From Zea mays (taxonomy: Eukaryota > Streptophyta > Magnoliopsida > Poales > Poaceae): 64,000 nucleotides of DNA. Positions 23,143 to 33,353 of the stretch are shown here, piece after piece (the stretch's first letter is position 1; each line of letters opens with the position of its first letter). The stretch is from assembly GCF_902167145.1 (NCBI RefSeq), contig NC_050096.1, forward strand, positions 270,342,622 to 270,406,621. Reading direction: 5' to 3'. The position numbers were made by a program, and so were the translations under genes. The notes under the pieces were generated by a model. It saw only the letters and a program-made list of their open reading frames with translations. It was not told where the DNA came from and did no database searches.

Positions 23143-24627
23143 ATGGATTCTGCCGCCGAGCATTGTGCCCAGAAGTTGTCCTTGGCGGCTGTTGCAGCCC
23201 GTGACACACTGAAAGCTTCTGCTGCCGCGAGTATTGTTGCTGGTGATTATTGCGCCACATTTTCGTTAGGTAACGATGTGGTTTCTACTCTGGATGTTCT
23301 TGAATCCGCTGTAGCTGCGGAAAATAGTGCTTTGCGATCTTACAAACAGGCGACTGCAGCCGTCGATTGTGCTAAGGAGACAGTGGCCAAATATTCTGAG
23401 GTTTGTATTCTTAAACTTATGCCCTGTGATTGAAATGTGAAGTGAGGAAATGTGAAGTGAGGAAATGTGAAGTGAGGAAATTTGAAGTGAGGAAATGCTT
23501 AGCCCTGTGATGAAATCTTTGAAAATAGTCAACTGAATACTACACTTGTTGTTTTGATGCGATGAAATTTGTGAGGGCTATGGCTATTTGAGCCTGTTTG
23601 TTGCTGTTTCATTGAATAATTTGACCAGGGGCTTGTGCGTTGAGATTAACAGTTTGCTTAGCCCTGTGATGTTTTATTTGAAAACAGTGAACTGTATACT
23701 ACACTTGTTCTTTTTATGTTAAGAAAATACTGAGGGCTATGGCTGTTTCAGCCTGTTTCATGCTGTTTAATTGAAGAAATTTACCTGATGCTTGTGTTAA
23801 TGGAAGATGATCTACTTGATTAGCCCTGTGAGGTTTTCTTTGAAATTAGTAAACTGTATACTACACACTTGTTCTTTTTATTCTAAAAAATGACTGAGGG
23901 CTATGGCTGTGCCATGTTTGCAAAATTCTCCAGTTCAGTATTATTGATATGGCTGTTTTCAGCCTGTTTGCTGGTTTCCAAAGATGACCCTGAACCCTCA
24001 GCTCACTTTGGCAGTCTGACTGTTGTGGATGTTTTCAGCCTGTTTTTGCAGTTGAGTTCAAATTAGTAGTTGCCCTATGATGTTTACAACTGCCTAGTAC
24101 ATATGATGATTTTTAAAAAAAACTGAGGGCATATGCATGTGTCAGCCAGTTTGGTTCATTTCATGGTATGTGGTTCATTTCATGGTATGTGGTTCATTGT
24201 TCAGTTGTAGCACCAATGGCTGTCCATATTCTAATGTTAATTTTGTTTTCAGGTGAACCAAAAACTTGCGCAAGCACTCAGATATGCCATGTCTCAAATG
24301 AGTGATACGGCTAAGAAACTTCAAGAAACTGCCTCTTTGTGCTACACAGATGAAGATGTTGTAGACGGTTTCAAGCTGACTCAAGTAGCTCGTTCAATGG
24401 ACGAGATAGCTGAAATGCTTGAAGTAACTGCAATTGACTGCCAGGTCTCGATGATGGATCCAACAAGTATGTTAGAAGCTGGCTATGCTAGTGAAGATAC
24501 TGCGGTGTGGGAGGACGTATTCCGTGACCGAGAAATAATGAATCAACCATTAGAAGTCGAGACACTTGCTGAGCACTGTGCTAAGTGGGGGCTTAATTAC
24601 AATGAGATCTGGGATAGATCAGTGTAA
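23143..24627 (+). CDS. MULE-internal gene of unknown function, 2 exons, 210 aa
   Basis: Exon 1 is 23143-23400 (ATTCTGAG|GTTTGT) and exon 2 is 24253-24627 (TTGTTTTCAG|GTG), joined in phase 0. Residue 87 is therefore Val, not a start. The product is about 210 residues, Ala-rich and predicted mostly helical at the N terminus (MDSAAEHCAQKLSLAAVAAR and VLESAVAAENSALRSYKQAT). The acidic second half includes YAMSQMSDTAKKLQETASLC and ends WGLNYNEIWDRSV. I recognise no family. It starts about 270 bases inside the left TIR, so the TIR may act as its promoter. It could be an accessory gene in the place of MuDR mudrB, or a captured host gene. The clean frame and splice sites argue against simple decay. 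Confidence 0.65.
23431..23494 (+). repeat. 15-bp tandem repeat, about 4 copies
   Basis: Units GAAATGTGAAGTGAG repeat with one T/G variant in the last copy, just after the exon 1 donor of the MULE gene. Confidence 0.8.
23501..24140 (+). repeat. ~160-bp tandem duplication inside MULE intron, 3-4 diverged copies
   Basis: The block AGCCCTGTGAT ... ACTACACTTGTT ... GAGGGCTATGGCTG ... GCCTGTTT starts near 23501, 23660 and 23822, with a more decayed copy near 24071. Spacing is about 160 bases. Confidence 0.7.
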
Positions 24628-25464
24628 CTTTGGCTTGTGTAGTTCTTTTGTAATGAGTTCACTAAGATGAACTAGATCAGTGTAGCAATGGCTATGGTAT
24701 TGTAATGCGTGATTTCCAAATTGTAAGACATCTTGAACTACTTGTGGGTACTTATCTTCTATGAAATGAAATGAAGTACCTGTTATCTTCTATGAAATGA
24801 AATGACTAGTTCTGTTCTATTGTTTGATCTACTTTGAAGCAAGAGTGGTCATGTTAAACCATTATCTGTGACAGAAAAGCAAGCACTGGTGCTTGCAAGC
24901 ATTGGTCCATGAGTGCTTGCTGCGCAGCTACTTGCCCATTTTCTGTTAACAGAACAACAAGCATTTTTTGTTGCTTGCTCCATGAGTGCAGTAATGAGTT
25001 CAAATACTAGCTGCTATTCTGTCTATTTGAACTCATTTTCTGTTGCTTGCTCCATTTGTAGCAGTATCAACAAAAGGCTGGAAACCCATGCGTGCTTGGT
25101 GCTTGCTGGTTGCCCAGAAAATGGGTTGCTGTTTGCCCAGGAAGTTGCCGAAAAGAATAGCAGCTAGTGTTTGCCCAGGAAGTTGCCGAAAAGAATAGCA
25201 GCTAGTATTTGCCGAAAAGCGAGGAATTTGCTGCTACCTCCATTTCTGCTTGCTGCTTGCCCAGGAATTTGCCCAGAAAACATTTGCTCACACAGTAATG
25301 AGTTCAAATAGACAGAAATACACAGAAATACACAGAAAAAAGAGGAAATGTTACTTAGGTGTGGTACATAGGTTCTGGGTCATACAAATGACACAGAAAT
25401 ACCGTAGGTTCAGGGTCATACAAATGTCACATAGGTAAGTTACAGAAATACCACTGTCTCATAC
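24628..25464. other. MULE interior between convergent genes
   Basis: No supported gene. Contains short direct repeats (TTGCCCAGGAAGTTGCCGAA twice at about 25130-25190; TGCTTGC and CAGAAATA runs), probably 3' UTR sequence of the two converging transcripts. Confidence 0.5.
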
Positions 25465-26389
25465 TCAAACATTCTTTTTCCTAGGTGTGATCTTTTTAAC
25501 AAGGACACGAACTACACGTTCTTCGGGTGGCGACGAAGGTCTTTCAACAAGATCTTCAATAGCTGGTATAATTGCAAGGTCTGATCTTTCAACAAGGTCT
25601 TCATTAGCTTCATTCTCTTGGACATTTGCCTGTGATGACTCAGGTACATCTTTGGGGAACCAGCCTTTTGTTGAATTTTTCCTAGGCTTCCGCTTCCTGT
25701 TTCAGAGATATTAGTTAATAGCAATAAAATAGACAATTTGTAGACATAAATTACTTAATATCATAAAATAGACAGATTAAATGTAACCTTTTCTTTGTCC
25801 CATTTAATGGACATTTGTAGCTTGCTTTCCTGTGCCCTAGTTCACCACAGTTTGGACACATGATCTTGCCCCGAATGCTTTGCTTACCACTGTCAGTGTT
25901 AACTTTCTTTTTTCCACTACCTCCCTCAAGGCATCCTTTCATCCTATTTTTCCTCTGTCGACCCACAGCTAGTCTCATCGAGGACTGCATCAGAGCACGG
26001 AATGCCTTCTCCCAATTCATCTTCACAGGGAATGCTATTTCGAAAACGGGAAGCACTTGAATCATCTTCCCTTCTATCATCTTGAGAATGTAGTCCAAGC
26101 TGATAATATAGACCTTGTTCACTAGTTACATCATTTCTTCCTTCGTTGTTGGTTTCTTCTAACATTATTGAATCCCAATCAATTTCATGAATTCCATGGC
26201 CACTCGCCTATTCACCAGAAACAGTTGTTATGTAATATGTAACTACTAACTTGCATACAATTAATTCAAACTACTGACCACTGTAGGTTGTGTCCCAATA
26301 CAAGTCAATGTCCACTCGTCTTCTTGGACAGTGTATGCAGTGGTTTCGTCCATGGTGGGAACTGCCTCTTTGTTGGGAGTATTATTCAT
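25465..26389 (-). pseudogene. MULE transposase-like remnant with CCHC zinc knuckle
   Basis: On the minus strand, an ATG at 26389 opens a short exon (MNNTPNKEAVPTMDETTAYT...), with a likely donor GTG|GTCAGT and acceptor GAATAG|GCG. The second exon reads GHGIHEIDWDSIMLEE and runs to a TAG near 25944. A second frame through the same DNA leads into CPNCGELGHRKASYKC, a CX2CX4HX4-5C zinc knuckle like that at the C terminus of mudrA-type transposases. It is then spliced (exon end 25788, next exon start 25696) to a Lys/Arg- and Glu-rich tail ending ITPRKKNV at TGA 25465-25467. The DDE catalytic core and MULE domain are absent. I read it as N- and C-terminal parts left after an internal deletion that also upset the frame. 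Confidence 0.6.
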
Positions 26390-26777
26390 AGTACACTGCA
26401 CATAAAATGGTGCTCACTGGCTGGTAACCTGTAGTATTGTTTACTATGCTAAATGGAACCGCGCAAAGGAAAGGAACGAAGCAAAGGAATTTCTTACCAG
26501 AGCCGGCGGCGTTGGGGGACTTCAACCGCGCAATGGAATGGCCCTCAGCGCAATGGACCACGGGCGCAGGAATCCGGCGACGCAGGGAAGGGCGAGCTCC
26601 GGAGAAGGACAGGGCCCAGTGCGCGGAGACAAAGACAGCAGCTCGAGGAACACGACGGCTAGGGCGAGCAGAGTTGGGGCGAGGAAGACGACGGCCAGGG
26701 CACAGAGAGAATGGAATACGGGACCTTCACGGGGAGATCTCTTCACGGGCGAGAGAGGTAGAAGAGGAAGACGACGG

Positions 26778-26956
26778 CAAGTTTCTAACGGCGCGAGGGC
26801 AGCACGGGCACTGCACGAGGACTAAACACCATTAAGCGCGCGCGATGCCAAATTTACAATTGGAGGGAGATTTCAGTGCCACCCGTTCAATTGCCACGAC
26901 GGCGGTGCCAAAAGTTTGAAGCCCGCCGTAGACAGTGTCATGTTTGCAAAATTCTC
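26778..26956 (-). repeat. MULE right terminal inverted repeat, 179 bp
   Basis: Inverted copy of 22697-22875 with about 98% identity, ending CAAAATTCTC at 26956 next to the 9-bp duplication. Confidence 0.95.
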
Positions 26957-26996
26957 CATTAGAAAGGGCCCGTCCACGTCTTCTGGTCGAGCCGAG

Positions 26997-27190
26997 CGTC
27001 GTCACCATCCCGTCGTGAAGAGCCGCACCGTCGCCATCCCGTCATGGAGAGCCGCGCCGTTGTCATCCCCTCACCGAGAGATACGCCGTCGCCATCCCTT
27101 CGCCGAGGGCCGCATCGTGGCCGTTCCCATGCTGAGCGTCACGCCGTCCCTCGCCGAGCGTCGTCACCGTCCTGGACTCTGCCGGCCTGC
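26997..27190 (+). repeat. Degenerate ~30-bp GC-rich minisatellite
   Basis: Repeats of CGTCGCCATCCCNTC...GAGNGCCGC at roughly 30-base spacing, six or so diverged units, directly right of the MULE. The frames through it have no family match that I can see. Confidence 0.55.
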
Positions 27191-27294
27191 AGCGTTTCAC
27201 CTCGCCGACGTTCTGCAACCTTTGACCCTATGCAGAGCTTAAGCTCGGCTAGCTGCAGACACGACTGATGTCCTAGGAACTTATTTAATTTTTA

Positions 27295-27402
27295 GGGTTG
27301 ATTTGGTGACAAAAGGGATTGGAGCGATTGAAGGGGAAATAAACTAATTTCCCCCTCAATCTCCTCCAATCCCCTCGTGATCTGGGATCACCAAATCAGT
27401 CT
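27295..27402. mobile_element. Tourist-like MITE, 108 bp
   Basis: Ends GGGTTGATTTGGTGA and, inverted, AGACTGATTTGGTGA, with TTA at both flanks (27292-27294 and 27403-27405). The two arms pair over most of the length. The 3-bp TTA duplication fits PIF/Harbinger Tourist elements. Confidence 0.8.
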
Positions 27403-27679
27403 TTAAGGGGCTGTTTAAACTCCCTTGTGTTAATGGGTTTTAAAACACTTGTTTAAATTTCTAAGTGCTAAAATTTAAAAATGTAGTGCTAATCTTTAGC
27501 GCCGTAGATCTCAGCAGACCCTAATTAATGCTCTAATTGCAATATGGAGGGCATGTCTGTAAAGTGTAATTCGTGCAAGAGCTTAGGATCTGTGTAAATT
27601 GTGGTTGTATCTAGAGCAACAAAATCACGCAAATTATATAGATTGTCATTATGTTATAAATAATCCTAGAATTGAATAA

Positions 27680-27860
27680 AAGATTCTCCCCGTCCTAAAA
27701 TAGTATTCGTTTTAGAAAATTTATGGACTCATACAATATTGATGTATAAATTTTATATATGTCTAAATTCATCAGCATCTATTTGAATCTAGATATAAAA
27801 ATAAAAAGAGCTAAAACGTCTACTAATTTGAGACAACCAAACATTGATGATAAGGTTCGC
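27680..27860 (+). mobile_element. Stowaway-like MITE fragment
   Basis: CTCCCCGTCCTAAAATAGTATTCGTTTTAG is followed by ATATGTCTAAATTCATCAGCATC, the text of a common grass Stowaway arm. No matching second end is seen, so it is probably truncated. Confidence 0.4.
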
Positions 27861-27915
27861 TACAAATGTATGACTTGCAATTTTCTCAATTTGGCACATC
27901 GAGCTACTTCTCATC

Positions 27916-28385
27916 TAGAGATAGCAATAGGGACAGATCCCCGTGATCCATTAGTGGACAGGAATAGAAAATTTTCTTAATAAAAAATTGTCCTCCGATA
28001 GGTAAATAGGACGGGTTGAGGAAGCATTACCCATTCCTGTTCCTCGCAGACCCCGTTAAATTTACACGTGATGATGTTTCGTGTAATAGTTAATGATAAA
28101 AATAAATAATTATCTTATCAATAGATCATTTATTGTATAAATATGCTTAATTTGATGTACTCATAATAATTTCTTACATATGATGATGAGCATAAGTGAC
28201 AATGTTTTGTATTAATAACGGAGTACATACTTCTTAATTATAATTTGATTTATCCCCGCGGGAAACGGGGATGATAAAGAAACGTCCCCGCAAACGTTCG
28301 TGTAGATGCGCGTGGAAACAAATTTATCGCGGGGACGGGAATGGTGAACTATTCCCTGACAAAGAATTTCCCGTTACCATCCCTG
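27916..28385. mobile_element. hAT MITE, 470 bp, related to the 14230-17625 element
   Basis: Ends TAGAGATAGCAATAGGGA and, inverted, CAGGGATGGTAACGGGAA. Flanks TTCTCATC (27908-27915) and TTTTCATC (28386-28393) form an 8-bp duplication with one mismatch. Subterminal GATCCCCG and CCCCGCGGG repeats mirror those of the larger hAT. No coding. Confidence 0.78.
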
Positions 28386-28393
28386 TTTTCATC

Positions 28394-29995
28394 TAGTGTG
28401 TAACTTATTATTAATAAACGGCACACTTACATGCTTAGTAAGCAAGCCGAAGAAGAAATGAGTAGTTTTCTCAGTGCCATGGATCCGGTCATTGTTCCCA
28501 CAGGTGTTGCTCCCCCTATTGACTTCGAATACAACAATCCTAAGGCTTTATTCGGTTGGAGAGTATTAGAGAGGAATGAGAAGAATTAGATCTCTCCCTA
28601 TTTAATTTTAAATAAAGAGCCAACAAGGTGACTCAAAATAGCGTCCAAAAATCAAAATATTACATTATTTAAATTGTTTAGTACACTAAAAACAAATTGT
28701 GCTCCAACAATTAAACCATAAATCATATATTTTAAAAAGTAAATTATATTATTAGGAATGATAATAATGGTGTAGAAAACAAGGATACTAGTCCGCGGTA
28801 TAGTATATTTGAGTTACTTAATGGTGTATCATTTTTTTTTGATAAAAATTATAAAATATGTCATATATTTCAAGATAAGAAATTGATTTAAAACACGATT
28901 GGAGATGCTCTAACGAAATAAGCCCGAAGAAAAAAAGAGGTGCAAACAAAAAAGTTTTAAGCGCAATAGAATTTGACATAACAAAAAAGTATAAGGTTGA
29001 AAAGAAGGAAGATAAGAAAAGGGGAATGCTTAAAGATAAGGGATTATTAGCTGAGTTGGTTAGGTAGATAGAGCAGTGAGTTTAACTTCATGTGGAAGCG
29101 TGCGACAATACAAACTATTTCTTCAATTACAAGGAAGAAATGTCTGAATTATGCACCTTCTCTCAGCTATTCATGGTAATATTCAAAGTAATAGACTGTT
29201 CCTCTGAAGTCTGAACCATACACTGTTTTTTTCTGAACTTTTAATTTTGCAGGGGAAAACACAGATGATGTTATTGCTGAATTCACATTTGGTGCCATCT
29301 GAATAACTTTTTGCAAATTTGTTTGAATGTCTTCTGCCGTCTGAAACATAGATTGTTTTGGAGAACAGGTTTTGGATCTGTGGTTTAAGTGTAAAATTCG
29401 TATGACCAGCGATCACCTACTGGATGCAGTGGAACGGCAACGTTTGTACATCTCTGAATTTACAACAATCAGCAACATTTTTTATTCAATTGCAGGACTA
29501 TTTACAACGAAATGGCAATCCGTATAATTTGTGTGATTTTTCTGCTACAGTCAAAAATTTACACAGGTTCCAAGCTCTTGCACAAATTGCAGTTCGCACG
29601 CATGCTCTGTATACTGCAATTAGAGCATTGGAAATTTTAAAAAAAGCTCAGCAGTCGTGTCTGCAGCAAAGAAATATGGGTTTTCCTCGCAGCTTTGGCA
29701 TCAGAGATAAAAAACGGATACTTATTTGAATATTAGTTTTTTGGTTTTATCGTGAATAAATAGGATATTGAAGGATATTGAATCTTCTGTGTAAATACTT
29801 GTTTTTAGTTAGCATTAAGTTTGCAAAGTTCCATAAAAAGTAAACTCAATTTTATCATATATAACAAAATTATTCAGCAAATAATAGACAATACCTTCAC
29901 CAATGCTTATTTCCATAACAGTCAACGAGCAAACCGCTGATGCACAAGCCACAATAGCAATAGCAAAGCTGAAACTTAACCTTCACATCACTTAT
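28394..29995. other. Intergenic, AT-rich, no supported gene
   Basis: A 43-codon frame at about 28458 (MSSFLSAMDPVIVPTGVAPP...) and short frames at 29167-29729 have no recognisable domain. A tRNA-A-box-like TAGCTGAGTTGGTTAGG near 29049 lacks a clear B box. Confidence 0.45.
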
Positions 29996-30213
29996 TCACA
30001 TCTCCGAACGCGACGGAGCGGCGATGAACAGATACCGGTACACAGCCGACCCCAGGCCCCAGCCTAGGGCAGCACCACACACGACGAACACCAGGATATT
30101 TATCACGCACTCGGGGAAGACGACCAAAAGACGGTTACCCACGTACAGAGAAGAGCATTCCACGACGACCCTGCTGACATTGACACGCACGCATCCATGG
30201 ATGATTTGCTTAT

Positions 30214-30744
30214 TTACGAGGAAGTCCTGCCGCCGCCGGCGCCAGTGCCAGCACCGGCCTCCTGCGCCTTGCTCTGGATGCCGTGCCCGGCCTGCGCGGT
30301 CTTGTGGCCCGCGTGCGCCGCGGCCTCCGCCATCCTGCGGCGCGCCTCCTCGACGTAGTCCGGGGTGCGCTGGAACGCCTGCCGCGCCGTGTTGGCGAGG
30401 CACGTGAGCGAGGACAGGCCGCCGAGCCCCAGCGCGCCCGACGTGAGGAACCCCGCGACGGCCGTGCCGATGAGCAGCGCGGCGGGGACGAGCACGGGGC
30501 TGAAGAGCAGGAACACGGGCGTGGCCAGGGCCAGCCCCACCGTGGAGGCCGCCAGCGCCAGGCCCGACAGCACCAGGAGCAGCCCGCCCAGAGGGAACAG
30601 CGTCGCCACCGTCAGCGCCTGGGACGCCGTCGGCCCCTTGTCGTGGATCATGCCCTTCACCTGCTCACCCATCGGGCGGCCGCCCCCCTGCTGCTGCCCG
30701 TAGGCGCCGCCGCCGTAGATGCCGCTGCGGTCGCGATCTGCCAT
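30214..30744 (-). CDS. OLE18: Oleosin, 18-kDa H-type, 176 aa
   Basis: An oil-body structural protein that coats seed triacylglycerol droplets and prevents their fusion. The N-terminal amphipathic region is residues 1-40 (MADRDRSGIYGGG...KGPTASQ). A long uninterrupted hydrophobic hairpin spans about 42-112. The proline knot P-X5-SP-X3-P is at residues 76-87 (PVFLLFSPVLVP). An amphipathic Arg/Ala-rich C terminus follows (TPDYVEEARRRMAEAAAHAGHKTAQ), including the extra segment typical of H-type oleosins. It is an intronless CDS, as is common for oleosins, ending TAG at 30214. The start at 30744 begins the conserved MADRDRSG; the frame is open further upstream, but that part lies in the leader and promoter. 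Very similar to the maize 18-kDa oleosin. The paralogue cannot be fixed from sequence alone. Confidence 0.96.
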   Translation of the reverse strand: MADRDRSGIYGGGAYGQQQGGGRPMGEQVKGMIHDKGPTASQALTVATLFPLGGLLLVLSGLALAASTVGLALATPVFLLFSPVLVPAALLIGTAVAGFLTSGALGLGGLSSLTCLANTARQAFQRTPDYVEEARRRMAEAAAHAGHKTAQAGHGIQSKAQEAGAGTGAGGGRTSS

Positions 30745-30855
30745 GAGTCGTACGTTCGTGCGCTGCGGCTGGTGGAGTGATGTGATCGATGATGGATCAA
30801 GCAGCTTTGCAGGCAGAGAGAGAGAGTAGTGAAGTGGAAAGGCCTGGCCAGGCAG

Positions 30856-31045
30856 CCGTATATAGGGAGCGAGAGCGGTGACACGTAAGGAAGGGGAGGG
30901 GGTACGTGGCCGAGGTGGAGGCTTGCATGGAGTACACCGCTCGAGTGAGGCTGACACGGCACGAGCGGAGGGAGTCCCGGGCTGTCAGAGTCATGGGAGG
31001 TATGCCGTGGGTGCGTGCCAGCGCCAGGGGCTGTACATGTGCATG
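30856..31045 (-). promoter_or_regulatory. Oleosin promoter: TATA, ABRE cores and RY motifs
   Basis: Read on the minus strand: a TATA element CTATATAC at about 30857-30865, an ACGTGT ABRE core at about 30882-30887, another ACGTA/CCACGT block at about 30903-30910, and RY motifs CATGCA at 30924-30929 and 31040-31045. RY plus ABRE is the known binding context for B3 (ABI3/FUS3/LEC2) and bZIP seed regulators, and fits embryo expression. Confidence 0.65.
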
Positions 31046-31109
31046 GACAGCGCCAGCCAGCAGACGGTGGTCGAGTCAGCTAGCGTGGGTGGTTACTAAA
31101 ATCTACTAG

Positions 31110-33353
31110 AACATTTGGCGAACTTCAGGCGCCCTCTAATGATTTATAGACTAACAAATTTTCGGTTCCGCACCAAGCCTCTTTGCTCCAACTTCATTTC
31201 TACATGTAAGAACCACTCAGTTAATGCAATGAATTTGAAAGAAAAAGGATAGGAGGTTTGCCTTACATTTAAGGAGGAAAAGAATAACATAGTTACATAG
31301 GTTGGAGAAGAAAAAACAGTATTGATGGCCTCAAGTAGTAATGTGTTGCTCGTGACTACATATTTTCAGCCTATCTATGACACTTCAAAATTTCTGCTCT
31401 GTAACCAGATCTACTTTACTATTTAGATTTGTGTGAGAAGTAATTTGTATTTCTTTTCAATATTTTTCCACGCGAATTCATAGCACATAATGTAGCCTAA
31501 ACATGGTTCAAACTGATATTCAAGATTGTAATTACAATTACCAACAACAAAGACCTTCCCAAAATTCTGGTCATTAACGATCATACATGTAAGCTTAGGC
31601 ACATATTTTAAAAGATGTTAAGAACTGTTCGTGTCATTAAAAAGGTGAAAAATGTGTTATGTATAAAGCACTTCCCAAGTCCTGCAATTATTTGATAAAC
31701 CATTTAATCATTTATAGTACTATTTATTTTGTGAGCTTCTGATCCTGCATGGGATCTGACACGGCAAATTTTCATGTCATTTTTCACTTATGTGCATAGT
31801 TGCCTTTGACATTAAAAAACTTCCAATCTTTTCTAGGGAAAATATTGATATTCCAGTGGCTCAAAAGAAATTTAAGCAGTGATCACTTGGGTAAAATGAA
31901 GATGGACAGTTGATAGAGTACCAATTTAGAGATAGCAGCAAGCACAATAACCTATCCTTTCTAGAAGCAGCATACCTCTTATTAAGAAAAGCATCAATAG
32001 CTTCTTGGTATTTCTCATAGCCCTTCAAATTTGAGAGAATAAAATTTCTAGCGGTAGCAGATTTGGCAAAAAATGACTTTTTCAGCAAAGGCTTCAAATG
32101 TACACACATACTAATAAATTTAATAAGTTGGCACCAATGTCTAGAGTAGGAGATGTAAGAACAGAAAACTTCAATAGCATTCCCAAAAAAATAAAGGGAA
32201 AGCTTTCATAATAGAAATTAAGTCTGATTATGATAAATAACATTCATGGCATGCCACCAAGTAATATATATAGTTTCGATACCTATAAAAACATTGTAAC
32301 TAAGGTTACGCAAATTAGATGTTCTCTTCACACCAATAGTTTATTACACTACCTTCCTAAAAATTTAGAGCATCGCCTGTGATTCTTAAAATCATATATA
32401 GGAATATCTACGGCTGTCAAATTTTCATCTTTCCAGTGCACTCCAAAAATTATCATCAAGAAAAAGGAAAAAGAATTTAAAAATAATATTGGCTAAGGTG
32501 AACTAAATCCCAGAAACCTAAAGATAAATAAAACATGTTTCACATTATCCTAGGTCTGACAGTACCGAAATAGGTTCCTCAACTTCACTGAACCTTGAAG
32601 TGAGCATGATCTAGTCCGCAAAAGGTTCACATGAAGAAAATTGGTGGACTTTAGAAAGTGAATTTGGGAACAAACTGAAGTTATGCTGTTATGCATATAG
32701 CGACACTAATCACCATTTATCGTAATAGAATTGAGCAGAAATAAACAGCAGACACAAATCCAAAGGTAAATGCACCTTCAAGTGATGGAGAATGCTTGAG
32801 AGATACCCTTGAATGATTTTCATCATGCTATGCAGCAGAGCATGTATGGTTATGGTATAGGCAAATCTGAGAGGACATGAAAAGGTTCCTTCAATGATAC
32901 TGCAATGCTGAAATAGAAAAAAGCAGGAAACTAATCGATTTTACTCCAGAACCAGAGCAGTGGGAATCACAGACCTTGTGCCTCTTGATGTGTGCACAAC
33001 CAACTTAGTCTCTGTTGCTAAATAAAAATATGATCCTAAAAATATTATGAACACAAAAAAGTCATTAGCAGCTGCTCCATTCTACCTATTTAAGCACAAT
33101 ATGTAACATAACAACTTTCAAACAACAAAAGAGTGACTATAAATTACAACCCTTAAAAGCCTTTCTCAGAACAAACCTGAGGTCCGATAGATCTAAGTAC
33201 TAATTGCGAAACTGAAGCAGCAGCACTACAGCTATGAATAGAAGGAAAAGAGATCAAAACAAAAAACTGAAGTACTAACCCCCGGAGCAGATTTCTGTAA
33301 AGACGGGGAACAAATATAAGCTTTAATAAGTCGGAATATAAGGATGTCTAACT
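31110..33353. other. Intergenic, AT-rich, no supported gene
   Basis: A minus-strand frame at 31861-32109 has no domain that I can name. No terminal repeats or RNA genes were found. Confidence 0.45.

Larger units (their letters stand above)
22697..26956. mobile_element. Mutator-like element (MULE), 4260 bp
   Basis: The element has 179-bp terminal inverted repeats (22697-22875 and 26778-26956) that differ at about three positions, beginning GAGAATTTTGCAAACATGAC, and a perfect 9-bp target duplication. It holds two convergent genes: an intact two-exon frame of unknown function on + (23143-24627) and a transposase-like remnant on - (26389-25465) with only N-terminal and zinc-knuckle parts. The layout resembles maize MuDR, which has two convergent genes each starting near a TIR. 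Without a transposase core it is probably non-autonomous. Confidence 0.93.
22688..26965. repeat. 9-bp target duplication CATTAGAAA flanking the MULE
   Basis: CATTAGAAA lies at 22688-22696 and again at 26957-26965, directly outside the long inverted repeats. Nine bases is the hallmark of Mutator-like elements. Confidence 0.95.

Noticed and set aside
28458..28590. 43-codon frame MSSFLSAMDPVIVPTGVAPP...
   Set aside because: Too short, no domain, and the end runs into sequence resembling a MITE terminus; not supported as a gene.
29040..29110. tRNA-like A box (TAGCTGAGTTGGTTAGG), possible tRNA or SINE
   Set aside because: No B box, no cloverleaf and no repeat ends could be found.
30283..30780. 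Long plus-strand frames opposite the oleosin CDS
   Set aside because: Shadow frames from the GC-rich third codon positions of the oleosin; no domain and no promoter seen.
31861..32109. 82-codon minus-strand frame
   Set aside because: Single isolated frame in AT-rich DNA, no domain, no supporting splice partners.
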